64,000 nt of DNA, taken from positions 16,091-80,090 of the forward strand of contig JABGRG010000005.1 in NCBI GenBank assembly GCA_018648445.1. The letters are read 5' to 3'. The translations under genes were made by a program, and so were the position numbers. Under the pieces are notes generated by a model that had not been told where the DNA came from, did not search any database, and worked only from the letters and a program-made list of their open reading frames with translations. Positions 27,283-35,991 of this stretch are shown here, piece after piece. The first letter of the stretch is position 1. Each line of letters starts with the position of its first letter. This stretch comes from Rhodospirillales bacterium. Lineage in GTDB: Bacteria > Pseudomonadota > Alphaproteobacteria > Rhodospirillales_A > JACZKS01.

Positions 27283-28455
27283 TCATTTTTGATCCGCGTA
27301 GTACGCCTTCAAAACTTCCACCACTTCCGGTCGGCTGAATTCGGGCGGAATGTCCTCTGCGTTGGTCAGCATTTCGCGCTGTCTCGTGCCCGAGATTGCA
27401 ATCCGATCCGCGGCGTCGTGACGACAGGTACGGCTGGTCGCCATACCGCCGCACTTCGTGCAGAAAAAGGTGATGTCGATTTTTAGCGGCTGCGTTTGCA
27501 GGGCACCGGGCCAAAGGCTGGCAAAGATGTGTTGGGCATCGTAGGGCCCGTAGTAATCGCCGACACCGGCATGATCGCGCCCGACGATCAAATGCGAACA
27601 GCCGAAATTCTGGCGAATGACCGCATGCAGCAATGCCTCTCGGGGGCCGGCATAGCGCATCTCGATGGGATAGCCTGCCTGGGCCACGGTTGCCGGAACG
27701 AAATAGTTGTCGACCATGGCATTGATGGCCTTGATGCGAACTTCGGCCGGAAGATCGCCCGGTTTCAGCTTGCCCAGCACCTGATGAATAAGCACGCCGT
27801 CGGTTACCTCGATGGCGATCTTGGCCAGATGTTCGTGGCTGCGGTGCATGGGGTTGCGCGTTTGAAACGCCGCCACCCGCGACCAGCCCTTGCGGGCGAA
27901 AAGCGCGCGCACTTCCGAGCAACTCAAAAACAGTCCCGGGTACTTTTCGGGAAATTCACCCTCGCTGAATACCTGAACGGGGCCGCCCAGATTTACCTCT
28001 CCCTGAGCCAGCACCTTGGCGACGCCGGGGTGTTTTTCGTCGGTCGTGCGAAAAACATGAAAACATTCGAGATCCTTGTCGATGGAGTATTTCTCCAGGA
28101 CGTTCATGACGCCCATGATCTCGCACGTTTCCTCGTCAACCAGCGCCACGTCATCGCGGATATTGATGCCGTTGGCGATGTCCTCATCGACGGAAACGGT
28201 GATGGGGATCGGCCAGAAGACGCCGTCCGTCAGCTTCATTTCGGTGCAGACGCCGCGCCAATCCTGCTCACCCATAAATCCGTCAAGCGGCGTATAAGCC
28301 GCGATCGAAAACATGATGAGATCGGAGACCTCACGGCTGCTCAAGGGTACTTTTTTCAGACCCTCCGCCCGTTTTAACTGTTCCGGACGTTCCGCTTCGG
28401 GCATTCGCAAAGGCTTCGTGGTGCCGCCGCCGTGCGACGGGACTAGCGTGGCCAT
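27283..28455 (-). CDS. sat: Sulfate adenylyltransferase (ATP sulfurylase), dissimilatory type
   Basis: A 390-aa homo-oligomeric ATP sulfurylase. The nucleotide motif [11 protein letters not shown] lies at 198-208 and GRDHAGVG at 292-299. A CTKC...C-x-H set (332, 335, 344, 346) can bind zinc, as in the prokaryotic sat type of sulfur oxidisers and reducers. It converts APS plus pyrophosphate to ATP plus sulfate, or the reverse. The ATG follows GGGAGGAG. No assimilatory cysDN genes are present here, which supports a dissimilatory role with aprBA. Confidence 0.95.
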   Translation of the reverse strand: MATLVPSHGGGTTKPLRMPEAERPEQLKRAEGLKKVPLSSREVSDLIMFSIAAYTPLDGFMGEQDWRGVCTEMKLTDGVFWPIPITVSVDEDIANGINIRDDVALVDEETCEIMGVMNVLEKYSIDKDLECFHVFRTTDEKHPGVAKVLAQGEVNLGGPVQVFSEGEFPEKYPGLFLSCSEVRALFARKGWSRVAAFQTRNPMHRSHEHLAKIAIEVTDGVLIHQVLGKLKPGDLPAEVRIKAINAMVDNYFVPATVAQAGYPIEMRYAGPREALLHAVIRQNFGCSHLIVGRDHAGVGDYYGPYDAQHIFASLWPGALQTQPLKIDITFFCTKCGGMATSRTCRHDAADRIAISGTRQREMLTNAEDIPPEFSRPEVVEVLKAYYADQK

Positions 28456-28562
28456 CGTCTCCTCCCGCTTTATGTCCGCGATATTCGCGCGTCGCGATGA
28501 TGGAATTATAACAGTTTGCGACGTTCACATCCATTGACCGGCGTCAATAGCGGTGCGGACCT

Positions 28563-29102
28563 TTAGAAAGACGACCCCTCGGTCTTCAGAAACCCGATTT
28601 CTTCCTGTGTGCTTTCGCGCGACAGAACGGCATTTCGGTGCGGGAATCGGCCGAACCGGGTAATGATATCGCGGTGACGGATGGCGAAATCGGCGACTTT
28701 TTCGCCGCAGAATTTGGCAAACAGCGGGATCGACATTTCCTGATCGGCCAGATCCTCGCTGTGCATCAGGGGCATCAGCAGGAACTGCGCCTGCGCACTT
28801 GTGGCGCTTTCCACCCATCCCTTTTCCAAGGCCGCCTTGGTTAGGGCCAAGGCTTTGGGGTCGGCGGCGAAGGCGCCTGGGTCATCGCGGTACATATTTC
28901 GCGAAAACTGATCAAGCAAAATGATCAGGGCCAGGCAGCCGTCCGGGGTTTCGGCCCAATGATCCAGAGTTCCCGACACAGCCTCGGAATGGGCCGCGCC
29001 ATAGCGCTCACGAATCGTTTGATCAAAATCCCCGTTTTTCTTGTACCACTGCTCCGGCGTTGATTCCTCGAACCAGAACGAAAGAACGGTGTCCGCGTCC
29101 AT
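28563..29102 (-). CDS. DUF924-family protein
   Basis: A 179-aa all-helical protein with the DUF924 pattern: VLSFWFEESTPEQWY at the start, LIILLDQFSRNMYRDDPGAF in the middle, FLLMPLMHSEDLADQ later and RFGRFPHRN near the end. TPR-like fold, function unknown. ATG 29102 shares one base with the stop of the GST gene (TGATG), so the two are coupled; the frame upstream of it is inside that gene. Confidence 0.88.
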   Translation of the reverse strand: MDADTVLSFWFEESTPEQWYKKNGDFDQTIRERYGAAHSEAVSGTLDHWAETPDGCLALIILLDQFSRNMYRDDPGAFAADPKALALTKAALEKGWVESATSAQAQFLLMPLMHSEDLADQEMSIPLFAKFCGEKVADFAIRHRDIITRFGRFPHRNAVLSRESTQEEIGFLKTEGSSF

Positions 29103-30028
29103 CAGACCACCGTCACACGGTAGCCAACGCGCGGGAAGTGGATGCACACTTCGCCGACGCGCCGCTCGTTGCGCACGATCGCGATTGTTTCGGGTTCCAC
29201 GGATCGGACAACCCCGGTCACGGAGGGATCGCCGCCGTCACTGTCGGGAACGACGGCCACCGTCATACCGGGCGCCAGTTTCTGCGGATCATTGGGATCG
29301 GCGCGCTCAGGCGTCGCCGGTTCGGCGGATTTCGCAATTTCAATGGCCTCGGACGATTCCATGTCCGAAACCTCGCCGTGGCCAATGGCTTTGACGCGGG
29401 CCTCCCAGGCTTCAAGGGCGGGGAATTCGGCCAACAGGACGGGGCCGCCCGGCCACCGCCCGCGAATAAACCAAACCAGATAATAACCCAGCGCATCGGC
29501 CAAACCGGGCTGATCGCCGGTGAGGAATTTGCGACCCCCCGCCAGGGCTTGATCCATCCACCCGAATTGCGGTCGCAGTTGGGACAAAATATGCGGCAGA
29601 TCGGCCCCGACTTTACCCAAGTCCCAGTCCGGTCCGAAATAGAGCCGCCCGCGATCACTGGCGAATTCCGGCGGCAAACTGTCGACCGCCGAGCCCAGCA
29701 CCACGCCGACCACGCCACCGAAAAGCACGGCGTCGGTCCACCGGCTGAGGCCCCAGACCAGACCGTCGCTGCCATTGGGATAAAAGGTCGGTTCGGGAAA
29801 ACGCCTTTCCAATTCGCGCAAAATGCATTGAGTGTCGCAATAGACGTCGGCACCGATTTGCATCACTGGGGTCCGCCGGTAACCGCCGGTCAGCGGCATC
29901 AGGTCCGGCTTTGGCGGAATTCGCGGAATTTCGACCGATTTCCACGCCAGTCCCTTGATGCCAAATCCGACACGTGCCTTTTCTGAAACTGGCGACTGCG
30001 GGTAATGGTGGAAAATAATATCAGGCAT
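29102..30028 (-). CDS. Glutathione S-transferase family protein with a C-terminal beta-domain extension
   Basis: A 308-aa protein. Residues 1-80 are a thioredoxin-like GST N domain (FHHYPQSPVSEKARVGFG; VMQIGADVYCDTQCILRELE), followed by a helical GST C domain to about 225. The last 70 residues (PGMTVAVVPDSDGGDPSVTG onward) look like a beta-rich add-on not usual for GSTs. The start overlaps the ABC-F stop by eight bases. Confidence 0.85.
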   Translation of the reverse strand: MPDIIFHHYPQSPVSEKARVGFGIKGLAWKSVEIPRIPPKPDLMPLTGGYRRTPVMQIGADVYCDTQCILRELERRFPEPTFYPNGSDGLVWGLSRWTDAVLFGGVVGVVLGSAVDSLPPEFASDRGRLYFGPDWDLGKVGADLPHILSQLRPQFGWMDQALAGGRKFLTGDQPGLADALGYYLVWFIRGRWPGGPVLLAEFPALEAWEARVKAIGHGEVSDMESSEAIEIAKSAEPATPERADPNDPQKLAPGMTVAVVPDSDGGDPSVTGVVRSVEPETIAIVRNERRVGEVCIHFPRVGYRVTVV

Positions 30029-31835
30029 TGAGTTCCTCTTTCAGCAATTCCAGAGCCAGCCATTGTTCCTCGGCCTCGTCCAGCTGCGCCTGAGCCGACT
30101 TCAAATCATCGGCCGCCGCCTCGAAGGCTGCGGGGTCGCGGGCATACAAATCGGGATCGGCAATCTTTTTTTGCAGGGCCGCAATATCGGTTTGAAGTTT
30201 CTCCATGGTGTCGGGAAGGGTCTTGAGAGCGTATTGCTCGTTAAATGAAAGTTTGCGTTTCGCCTTGGGCTTGGATTTGGGAATTTTGTTTTCTTTTCCA
30301 ACACTTTTTCGCCGGGGCTGTTTGGCGACCGTTTGTTCAACGGATCTGCCCTTGCGTTGGCTATCCAGAAAACTGTAGCCACCCGCGTATTCGATCCACC
30401 GCGCCTGACCGTCGTCGGCAATCACCGAGGTAACAACACGATCCAGAAAATCGCGGTCATGGCTGACCAGCAGAACCGTACCGGCGTAATCGGCCAGCAT
30501 CTCCTGCAACAGATCAAGGGTTTCCAGATCAAGATCATTGGTCGGTTCGTCAAGCACCAGCAGGTTGGACGGACGGGAAAACGCCCTGGCCAGCATCAAC
30601 CGGCCCCGCTCGCCGCCCGACAACCGCCCGATGGGCGTTCGCGCCTGTTCGGGAGCGAACAGAAAGTCCTTCATGTAACTGACGACGTGCTTGTAATTTC
30701 CGCCGACCGAAACGGTATCGCCGCCGTTGCCGGTTAGCGCATCGCTCAACGTCCATTTTGGATCGAGGCTATCGCGTTTTTGATCCAGCGACGTGAATTG
30801 CAGATTGGCGCCGAGCCTGAGCGAGCCTTCGTCGGATGGCAGGACCCCGGTCAATAAATTGAGCAGTGTCGTTTTCCCCGCACCATTGGGGCCGACGATG
30901 CCGACCCTATCACCGCGTTTGATGCGAATGGAAAAGTCCCTCACAATCGCACGCTCGCCATATGACTTGGACACGCCCTTGGCTTCGGCAACGAGTTTGC
31001 CCGACGTCACCCCCTCAGCGACCGTCATCTTGACGTTGCCCGTAACCTTGCGCTGTTCACGGCGTTCGCGCCGCAGGGCCTTTAGCGCCCGAAGACGCCC
31101 CTGATTGCGTTTGCGCCGCGCCGTGACGCCATAGCGCAGCCAATCGGCTTCGGCTGCGAGTTTGCGGTCCAGCTTGTGGCGGTCCAACTCCTCAAGTTCC
31201 AGGAATTCGTCCCGCCACGCCTCGAAGTGAGCAAACCCCTTTTCCAGCCGCCGGGTTTCGCCGCGATCCAGCCATACGGTCACCCGCGACAGATTTTCCA
31301 GGAAACGCCTATCGTGGCTGATGAGCACAAGCGCCGAGCGCGAGTTTTTGATTTCGCTTTCCAACCATTCAATGGCGGGCAAATCCAGATGGTTGGTGGG
31401 TTCGTCGAGAAGCAGGATATCGGGTTCGGGGGCAAGGGCGCGGGCGAGAGCCGCGCGCCGCGCCTCGCCACCTGACACGCTGGCCGGGCTTTCCCGGCCC
31501 GTCAGACCGAGCTGTTCCAACAGGTATTGCGCGCGGTAAGGATCGTCCCCCGGAGCCAGACCGGCCAGAACGTAAGATAACACGGTTTCGCAACCCGAAA
31601 GGTCGGGTTCCTGAGACAAGTAGCGGATCGTCGCGCCCGGCTGCACGAACCGCTCGCCACCATCCGCCTCGATCAAACCGGCGGCGATTTTCAGGATGGT
31701 CGATTTTCCTGAACCGTTGCGACCGACAAGGCACAGCCGTTCCCCCTGGGAAACCGATAGTTCGGCGCCGTCAAGCATCGGCGTACCGCCGAAGGTCAGA
31801 TCAATATCTTGCAATGTGAGAATGGGAGGGGGCAT
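30021..31835 (-). CDS. uup: ABC-F family ATPase (Uup-like)
   Basis: A 604-aa duplicated ABC ATPase without membrane segments. Two Walker A motifs (GRNGSGKST, GPNGAGKTT), two signatures (SGGEARRAALARAL, SGGERGRLMLARAF) and two Walker B motifs (LLDEPTNHLD, LDEPTNDLD) are intact. A charged linker separates the halves. The Lys-rich stretch and coiled-coil C terminus (residues about 500-600) match Uup, which acts on ribosomes and branched DNA intermediates. First gene of a three-gene run with the GST and DUF924 genes. Confidence 0.92.
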   Translation of the reverse strand: MPPPILTLQDIDLTFGGTPMLDGAELSVSQGERLCLVGRNGSGKSTILKIAAGLIEADGGERFVQPGATIRYLSQEPDLSGCETVLSYVLAGLAPGDDPYRAQYLLEQLGLTGRESPASVSGGEARRAALARALAPEPDILLLDEPTNHLDLPAIEWLESEIKNSRSALVLISHDRRFLENLSRVTVWLDRGETRRLEKGFAHFEAWRDEFLELEELDRHKLDRKLAAEADWLRYGVTARRKRNQGRLRALKALRRERREQRKVTGNVKMTVAEGVTSGKLVAEAKGVSKSYGERAIVRDFSIRIKRGDRVGIVGPNGAGKTTLLNLLTGVLPSDEGSLRLGANLQFTSLDQKRDSLDPKWTLSDALTGNGGDTVSVGGNYKHVVSYMKDFLFAPEQARTPIGRLSGGERGRLMLARAFSRPSNLLVLDEPTNDLDLETLDLLQEMLADYAGTVLLVSHDRDFLDRVVTSVIADDGQARWIEYAGGYSFLDSQRKGRSVEQTVAKQPRRKSVGKENKIPKSKPKAKRKLSFNEQYALKTLPDTMEKLQTDIAALQKKIADPDLYARDPAAFEAAADDLKSAQAQLDEAEEQWLALELLKEELNA

Positions 31836-31983
31836 GGCCCGCGCATTCTACGGAACCGGCCCCGAAGGGCAAGAGCCGCTTTCCCCCCGGAGGGCAAAAG
31901 CCTCTTTTCATTGCAATAGAAACTTGGCTGGGCGATGCTGTCGCAACTCTGCATGACATGTCGTCAAGACTGGTTGGCCTTTG

Positions 31984-32889
31984 ATGGTTGAAAATAAAGA
32001 AAACCTGAAGTTTCTGGTCGTCGAGGATGATCCCGATTACGCCGGTTTTCTTCATGAAACGATCAAAGTTTGTTTTGGGGCCTCCGATGTCACCTTTGCA
32101 CAAAACACCGAGGACGCGCTTGCTGCAATAGCCAAGCACGATTTCGACGTTTGTCTTCTGGACTATTTTCTCGGTTCCGAAACCGGATTGGACGTGCTTC
32201 GGAATTCCGACGCCATCGCCCGGCCAACCGCCTATATTTTGCTGACCTCGAAGGTGGATCGAAGGGTCGCCGTGGAGGCGTTGCGACTGGGCGCAATGGA
32301 CTATCTGGTCAAAGGCGGATTTGATCGGTTCGAGCTTGAGCGTAGCGTCGCCTATGCGCTTTATCGGCGGCGGAAGGAAATGGACCTTCTGCGCGAAGCG
32401 TTGCGCGATCCGCTTACCGGTCTGGGCAACCGCGATCTGTTTATTGAGCAGGCGCAGCTTCTGCGGGAGCAGGCGCAGCGCGATGGTTCCATTTTTGCCA
32501 TCGTCTACATGGATATCGACGACTTCAAACCGGTCAACGATACCCACGGGCACCCGGTCGGCGACGAATTGCTGAAACGTATCGCCAAGCGCATCAAGGA
32601 AAGGCTGCGGGGCAGCGATGCGGTGGCCCGTGTCGGAGGCGACGAGTTTATCGTGCTTCTCTCCAGGGTCAAAAACGCCGAAACGGCGTCGACGGTTTCG
32701 GATGAGTTGGCCACCGCTATTCGCCAACCGTACCAGATTGAAGGCATTCACATCGAAATCGGCGTCAGCATTGGCGTTGCCCTGTTTCCCACCGATGCAG
32801 ACGGAATTGATCATCTCACGCGGTTGGCCGACGCCCGCATGTATGAAAACAAGAACTCTGTCCGGGACGAAAACCAGACAATCTCCTGA
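31984..32889 (+). CDS. Response regulator with GGDEF diguanylate cyclase domain
   Basis: A 301-aa protein. The receiver (1-120) has the acidic pair VVEDDPD, phospho-Asp in VCLLDYFLGSETG and Lys in DYLVKGGFD. The GGDEF domain (about 135-295) has DPLTGLGNRDLF, DIDDFKPVNDTHGHPVGDE and an intact RVGGDEF, so c-di-GMP synthesis is expected. No upstream RxxD inhibitory site is apparent (LLREQAQRDGS aligns poorly). The ribosome site is weak. A monocistron divergent from the ABC-F operon. Confidence 0.9.
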   Translation: MVENKENLKFLVVEDDPDYAGFLHETIKVCFGASDVTFAQNTEDALAAIAKHDFDVCLLDYFLGSETGLDVLRNSDAIARPTAYILLTSKVDRRVAVEALRLGAMDYLVKGGFDRFELERSVAYALYRRRKEMDLLREALRDPLTGLGNRDLFIEQAQLLREQAQRDGSIFAIVYMDIDDFKPVNDTHGHPVGDELLKRIAKRIKERLRGSDAVARVGGDEFIVLLSRVKNAETASTVSDELATAIRQPYQIEGIHIEIGVSIGVALFPTDADGIDHLTRLADARMYENKNSVRDENQTIS

Positions 32890-32912
32890 TTATTCAATCG
32901 AAGGGACGTGCC

Positions 32913-33017
32913 ATGAAAGAGATCAGCGTTGGCCTGATCGGGATGGGTTTTATGAGAAAATGCCATGGCCCTTGGCGCCGTTTCGGCCGTATTTGGTCAT
33001 CCATGAAAAAAAGCTAG
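32913..33017 (+). pseudogene. Remnant N terminus of a Gfo/Idh/MocA oxidoreductase
   Basis: Thirty-four codons begin MKEISVGLIGMGFMRKCHG, the Rossmann opening of Gfo/Idh/MocA dehydrogenases (usually GLIGxGFMGxxHA). After KCH the family continues only if one base is skipped: the +1 frame gives ALGAVSAVFGHP before a stop. Thus there is a one-base insertion, and the remaining 300 or so residues are gone. The RraA-like gene begins 39 bases on. The remnant has its own good AAGGGACG ribosome site. It fits the sugar-acid theme of the adjacent genes. Confidence 0.65.
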
Positions 33018-33056
33018 GTCACGGTTTCCTAAAAAACACCAAGGAGCGAATATCCA

Positions 33057-33755
33057 ATGATTGAAGAACCTCCCGTCCTGACAATAAAGCGTGAACTCCC
33101 GCGACCCTCCGCCGAAGATCTGGCGGATTTGGGGGCCACCCCCACAGGCTTCCTCGTCGACGCCATGGGCGGGCGCGGCGCACTTGATCACCATATCAAG
33201 CCGCTGGGCGAAAAGGACGGAATGCCGATCGGTTTTTGCGGTGTCGCGCTGCCTTGCTTTTGCGGTCCTGCCGACATCATGGCGCTGGTGGCCGCTGTCG
33301 AAATGTCGCAGCCGGGCGATGTTCTCATGGTCGGCACCGACGCCTTCGAGCAAACGGCGGTGTGCGGCGACCTTTTGCTGGGCGTCGCCCGCAACAAGGG
33401 CGTCGTGGCGTTTGTCACCGATGGATTGATGCGCGATCTGGAGGGGATTGTCGGCGTCGGAATTCCGGCTTTCTGCGCAGGACTGACCCCCAATTCGCCT
33501 GTCTGCAAAGGCCCCGGCACGGTGGGTCTGCCTGTGGCGATGGGCGGCGTAAACGTCGGCCCTGGAGACGTGGTGGTCGGTGATCGCGATGGCGTCGTCG
33601 TCGTTCCCTTTGCGCGAATCGGCGAAGTGCGCGACACCCTCACACGGGTCCGCGATGCCGAGAAAGATCTGGACCAGCGGGTCAAAGCGGGATTGACCGC
33701 GCTGGATATCACGGCAGACCTGATGGCGCCTGATAAAATCCGCTGGGTGGACTGA
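33057..33755 (+). CDS. RraA-like / HMG-type aldolase family protein
   Basis: A 232-aa protein of the RraA family, which includes 4-hydroxy-4-methyl-2-oxoglutarate aldolases. Family features are LGATPTGFLVDAMGGRGALD, GDVLMVGTDAFEQTAVCGD and VTDGLMRDLEGI, then the GDVVVGDRDGVVVVP strand pair near the end. The Asp of VGDRDG and the Arg/Asp of TDGLMRD are the usual metal and substrate residues. It lies after the MocA remnant and is convergent with the alcohol dehydrogenase, three bases apart. Confidence 0.87.
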   Translation: MIEEPPVLTIKRELPRPSAEDLADLGATPTGFLVDAMGGRGALDHHIKPLGEKDGMPIGFCGVALPCFCGPADIMALVAAVEMSQPGDVLMVGTDAFEQTAVCGDLLLGVARNKGVVAFVTDGLMRDLEGIVGVGIPAFCAGLTPNSPVCKGPGTVGLPVAMGGVNVGPGDVVVGDRDGVVVVPFARIGEVRDTLTRVRDAEKDLDQRVKAGLTALDITADLMAPDKIRWVD

Positions 33756-33758
33756 CTT

Positions 33759-34790
33759 TTACCCTTCGAAGCCGTTGGGCCAAACCATTGCCTTGAGCAC
33801 GCCGTCGGTGCGCTCGGCCTGCAACTCGAAAGCAGCGTTGGTTTCTTCCAGCGAGAACCGGTGGGTGCCGATGGCTTCCAGATCGACAAGGCCGCGCGCG
33901 ACCAGGTTGATGCACGTCGGGTAGACGTGGCCCATGCGGCGCACGCGCTTCACCGTCGCTCCCTTGCGCCGAAGCTGGAAGGATTCGAGGCCATAGTGCC
34001 CGCCGTCGGGAATGCCTGCCAGAATGACACGGCCGCCCAGGCGGATAATTTCGCCCGATTGTTCGTAGGCGTTGCCATCGTTGGTCGCCTCCAGCACCAG
34101 ATCGACGCCGTATCCATCGGTCCATTCGGCCACAGATTCATAGCTCGGACCCGCCTTGTCGGCGCCCATTTTCAGGGCCGCCTCGCGCCGGTGCGGCAGG
34201 GGATCGACGGCAAAGATATTGTCTGCGCCGCTGGCGCGGGCCAGTTGGATCAGGCAAAGCCCGATAGGGCCGCAACCCAGAACGGCGATATTTTCCATCA
34301 GGCGAATTTTCGCCAAACCAACCGCGTGCACGGCGATTCCCAAGGGCTCCATCATCGCCACTTCCACCGGCGTCGTTCCCTCGGCCACCGGGAAAATGGC
34401 GCTTGGCGGGGCCGAAACGTATTCGGTCAAGGCGCCGGAATTGGGCGTGCCGCCGCGAAAAACCATATTCATGCAGAGGTTCGGATGGCCCCCGTGGCAA
34501 CGGACGCATTTTCCGCAGGGCCGGGCCGGATCAACGGCGACCAACTGACCCTGAGCGTACCCGTATTCTGCGGCTGCCTCGTCGCAAATGCGGGCCGCGA
34601 ATTCATGGCCCGGAACGAACGGGTCCTTGAGACGATCAAGGCCGATCCCCCCTTCCACGTAATAGTGGACGTCGCTGCCGCATACACCGACCACCGAAAC
34701 TTTTAGCTTGAGTTCCTGGCCACCGGCCTCGGGTTCGGGTAATTCACCCATGCGAACGTCTCTGATTCCGTGAATGTAGGCTGCGCGCAT
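33759..34790 (-). CDS. Zinc-dependent alcohol (polyol) dehydrogenase
   Basis: A 343-aa medium-chain dehydrogenase of the sorbitol/threonine dehydrogenase type. The catalytic zinc site is CGSDVHYYVEGG and PGHEFAARI; the structural zinc site is CGKCVRCHGGHPNLC; the nucleotide fold has AVLGCGPIGLCLIQLA. ATG 34790 follows AGGGAGATC, which is preferred to the in-frame 34832. It is divergent from the 3-hydroxyisobutyrate-dehydrogenase-like gene with a 132-base gap. Confidence 0.92.
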   Translation of the reverse strand: MRAAYIHGIRDVRMGELPEPEAGGQELKLKVSVVGVCGSDVHYYVEGGIGLDRLKDPFVPGHEFAARICDEAAAEYGYAQGQLVAVDPARPCGKCVRCHGGHPNLCMNMVFRGGTPNSGALTEYVSAPPSAIFPVAEGTTPVEVAMMEPLGIAVHAVGLAKIRLMENIAVLGCGPIGLCLIQLARASGADNIFAVDPLPHRREAALKMGADKAGPSYESVAEWTDGYGVDLVLEATNDGNAYEQSGEIIRLGGRVILAGIPDGGHYGLESFQLRRKGATVKRVRRMGHVYPTCINLVARGLVDLEAIGTHRFSLEETNAAFELQAERTDGVLKAMVWPNGFEG

Positions 34791-34922
34791 TGTTTGATCT
34801 CCCTGATTTTCGCCACCACGCTCGTGTCGCAAAGTTCATAGAGCATATCCCTTTGATTCGGGAAAAAAAAGAATTATGATACCGCTATCAACAGCGCGAA
34901 AAATGACGGGAGTTCAAGGAAA

Positions 34923-35864
34923 ATGACTGACGGGGCAAAATCAGCCAATCAAGCCATCGGCTTTATCGGGCTTGGCGCAATGGGGGCCGGAATGGCTCAA
35001 AGTCTGGTCAGGGGCGGCTTTGTCGTCAAGGGCTGCGATATTCGCGCCGATGCCGTGGAAGCCCTGTGCGCCAAAGGTGGAATGGCGGCCGCGACGCCCG
35101 CCGATGCCGCCGACGGATCGGCGCTTGTGGTCGTCGTCGTCATCAACGCCGGGCAGGCCGAGGAGGTCTTGTTCGGCCCAACCGGCGCGGTCGGTGCCAT
35201 GCAAGCGGGATCGACGGTGATGCTGTGCGTCACGGTCCCTCCCGACTATGCCCGAGACGTTGAAAAGCGCCTGGGCGAAAAGGGCGTTCACTTTCTGGAC
35301 GCGCCCATTTCTGGCGGGGCCGCAAAGGCCATGGAAGGAACCATGACCATCATGGCCTCCGGATCAGCAGACGCCTTTGCCGCTTCCGACGCGCCCATGG
35401 ACGCCATGGCCGAGAAGATCTATCGGCTGGGCGACGCCGCAGGCCCCGCATCCACCGTGAAAATGATCAACCAGCTTTTGGCGGGCGTTCATATCGCCGC
35501 TTTCGGCGAGGCCATGGCCATGGGAACGGCAGCCGGCGCAGACCCAAATGCACTTTATGAGGTGATCTCCAACAGTGCCGGTTCGTCCTGGATGTTTCAA
35601 AACCGCGTGCCGCAAATTCTGGCGGGCGACTATACCCCGCTTAGTGCCTTGAATATTTTCGTCAAGGATCTGGGAATTGTACTGGAAGCCGGAAAGGCCA
35701 TGCGCTTCCCGCTGCCCGTGTCGGCGGCGGCCCATCAGGTTTTCATGATGGGCGCGGCTGCTGGATTGGGTGACGAGGCCGATGCGGGCGTGGTTCGCGT
35801 TTACGAACCATACGCCGGCATCGACGTCGCCGAAATCGCCAAAAAGTACCGCGGCGAAGCCTAG
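34923..35864 (+). CDS. 3-hydroxyisobutyrate dehydrogenase-family protein (LtnD/GlxR-like)
   Basis: A 313-aa beta-hydroxyacid dehydrogenase. NAD(P) motif FIGLGAMGAGMAQSLVRGG at 13-31; substrate motif DAPISGGAAKAMEGTMTIMA near 125; catalytic Lys in KMINQLLAGVHIAAFGEAMA near 180. The length and pattern suit L-threonate or tartronate-semialdehyde dehydrogenases. With the RraA-like aldolase and the polyol dehydrogenase it suggests a small sugar-acid catabolic set; the substrate is not known. Confidence 0.88.
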   Translation: MTDGAKSANQAIGFIGLGAMGAGMAQSLVRGGFVVKGCDIRADAVEALCAKGGMAAATPADAADGSALVVVVVINAGQAEEVLFGPTGAVGAMQAGSTVMLCVTVPPDYARDVEKRLGEKGVHFLDAPISGGAAKAMEGTMTIMASGSADAFAASDAPMDAMAEKIYRLGDAAGPASTVKMINQLLAGVHIAAFGEAMAMGTAAGADPNALYEVISNSAGSSWMFQNRVPQILAGDYTPLSALNIFVKDLGIVLEAGKAMRFPLPVSAAAHQVFMMGAAAGLGDEADAGVVRVYEPYAGIDVAEIAKKYRGEA

Positions 35865-35917
35865 AGCACTTTCCGCCGAAGAGCATCAGAATGACCGTAT
35901 TTGGTCGGAAAGTGCTC
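35864..35917. repeat. Inverted repeat GAGCACTTTCCG...CGGAAAGTGCTC, possible dispersed element
   Basis: A perfect 12-bp inverted repeat with a 30-base interior starts on the last base of the preceding stop codon. Similar GAGCAxTTTCC palindromes occur as dispersed intergenic repeats in several alphaproteobacteria (recollection, not checked). Only one copy was noticed in this window. It may also serve as a 3' hairpin for the upstream gene. Confidence 0.45.
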
Positions 35918-35927
35918 CCACAGCCTG

Positions 35928-35968
35928 TTACAAAAAACAACGCCCGGCCCTGTATTTGGGGCCGGGCG
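35928..35968 (-). terminator. Rho-independent terminator of the cheY-cheB-cheR operon
   Basis: On the minus strand, a perfect 10-bp stem (CGCCCGGCCC/GGGCCGGGCG) with an eight-base loop is followed by TTGTTTTTTG. It lies 24 bases after the cheR stop. Confidence 0.85.
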
Positions 35969-35991
35969 AAACATTTCGGAGATCGGTCGGG

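Noticed and set aside
17892..28455. Sulfur module as evidence for sulfate reduction
   Set aside because: The same genes work in reverse in sulfur oxidisers; an alphaproteobacterial context with an aa3 oxidase favours oxidation, but direction is not proven here.
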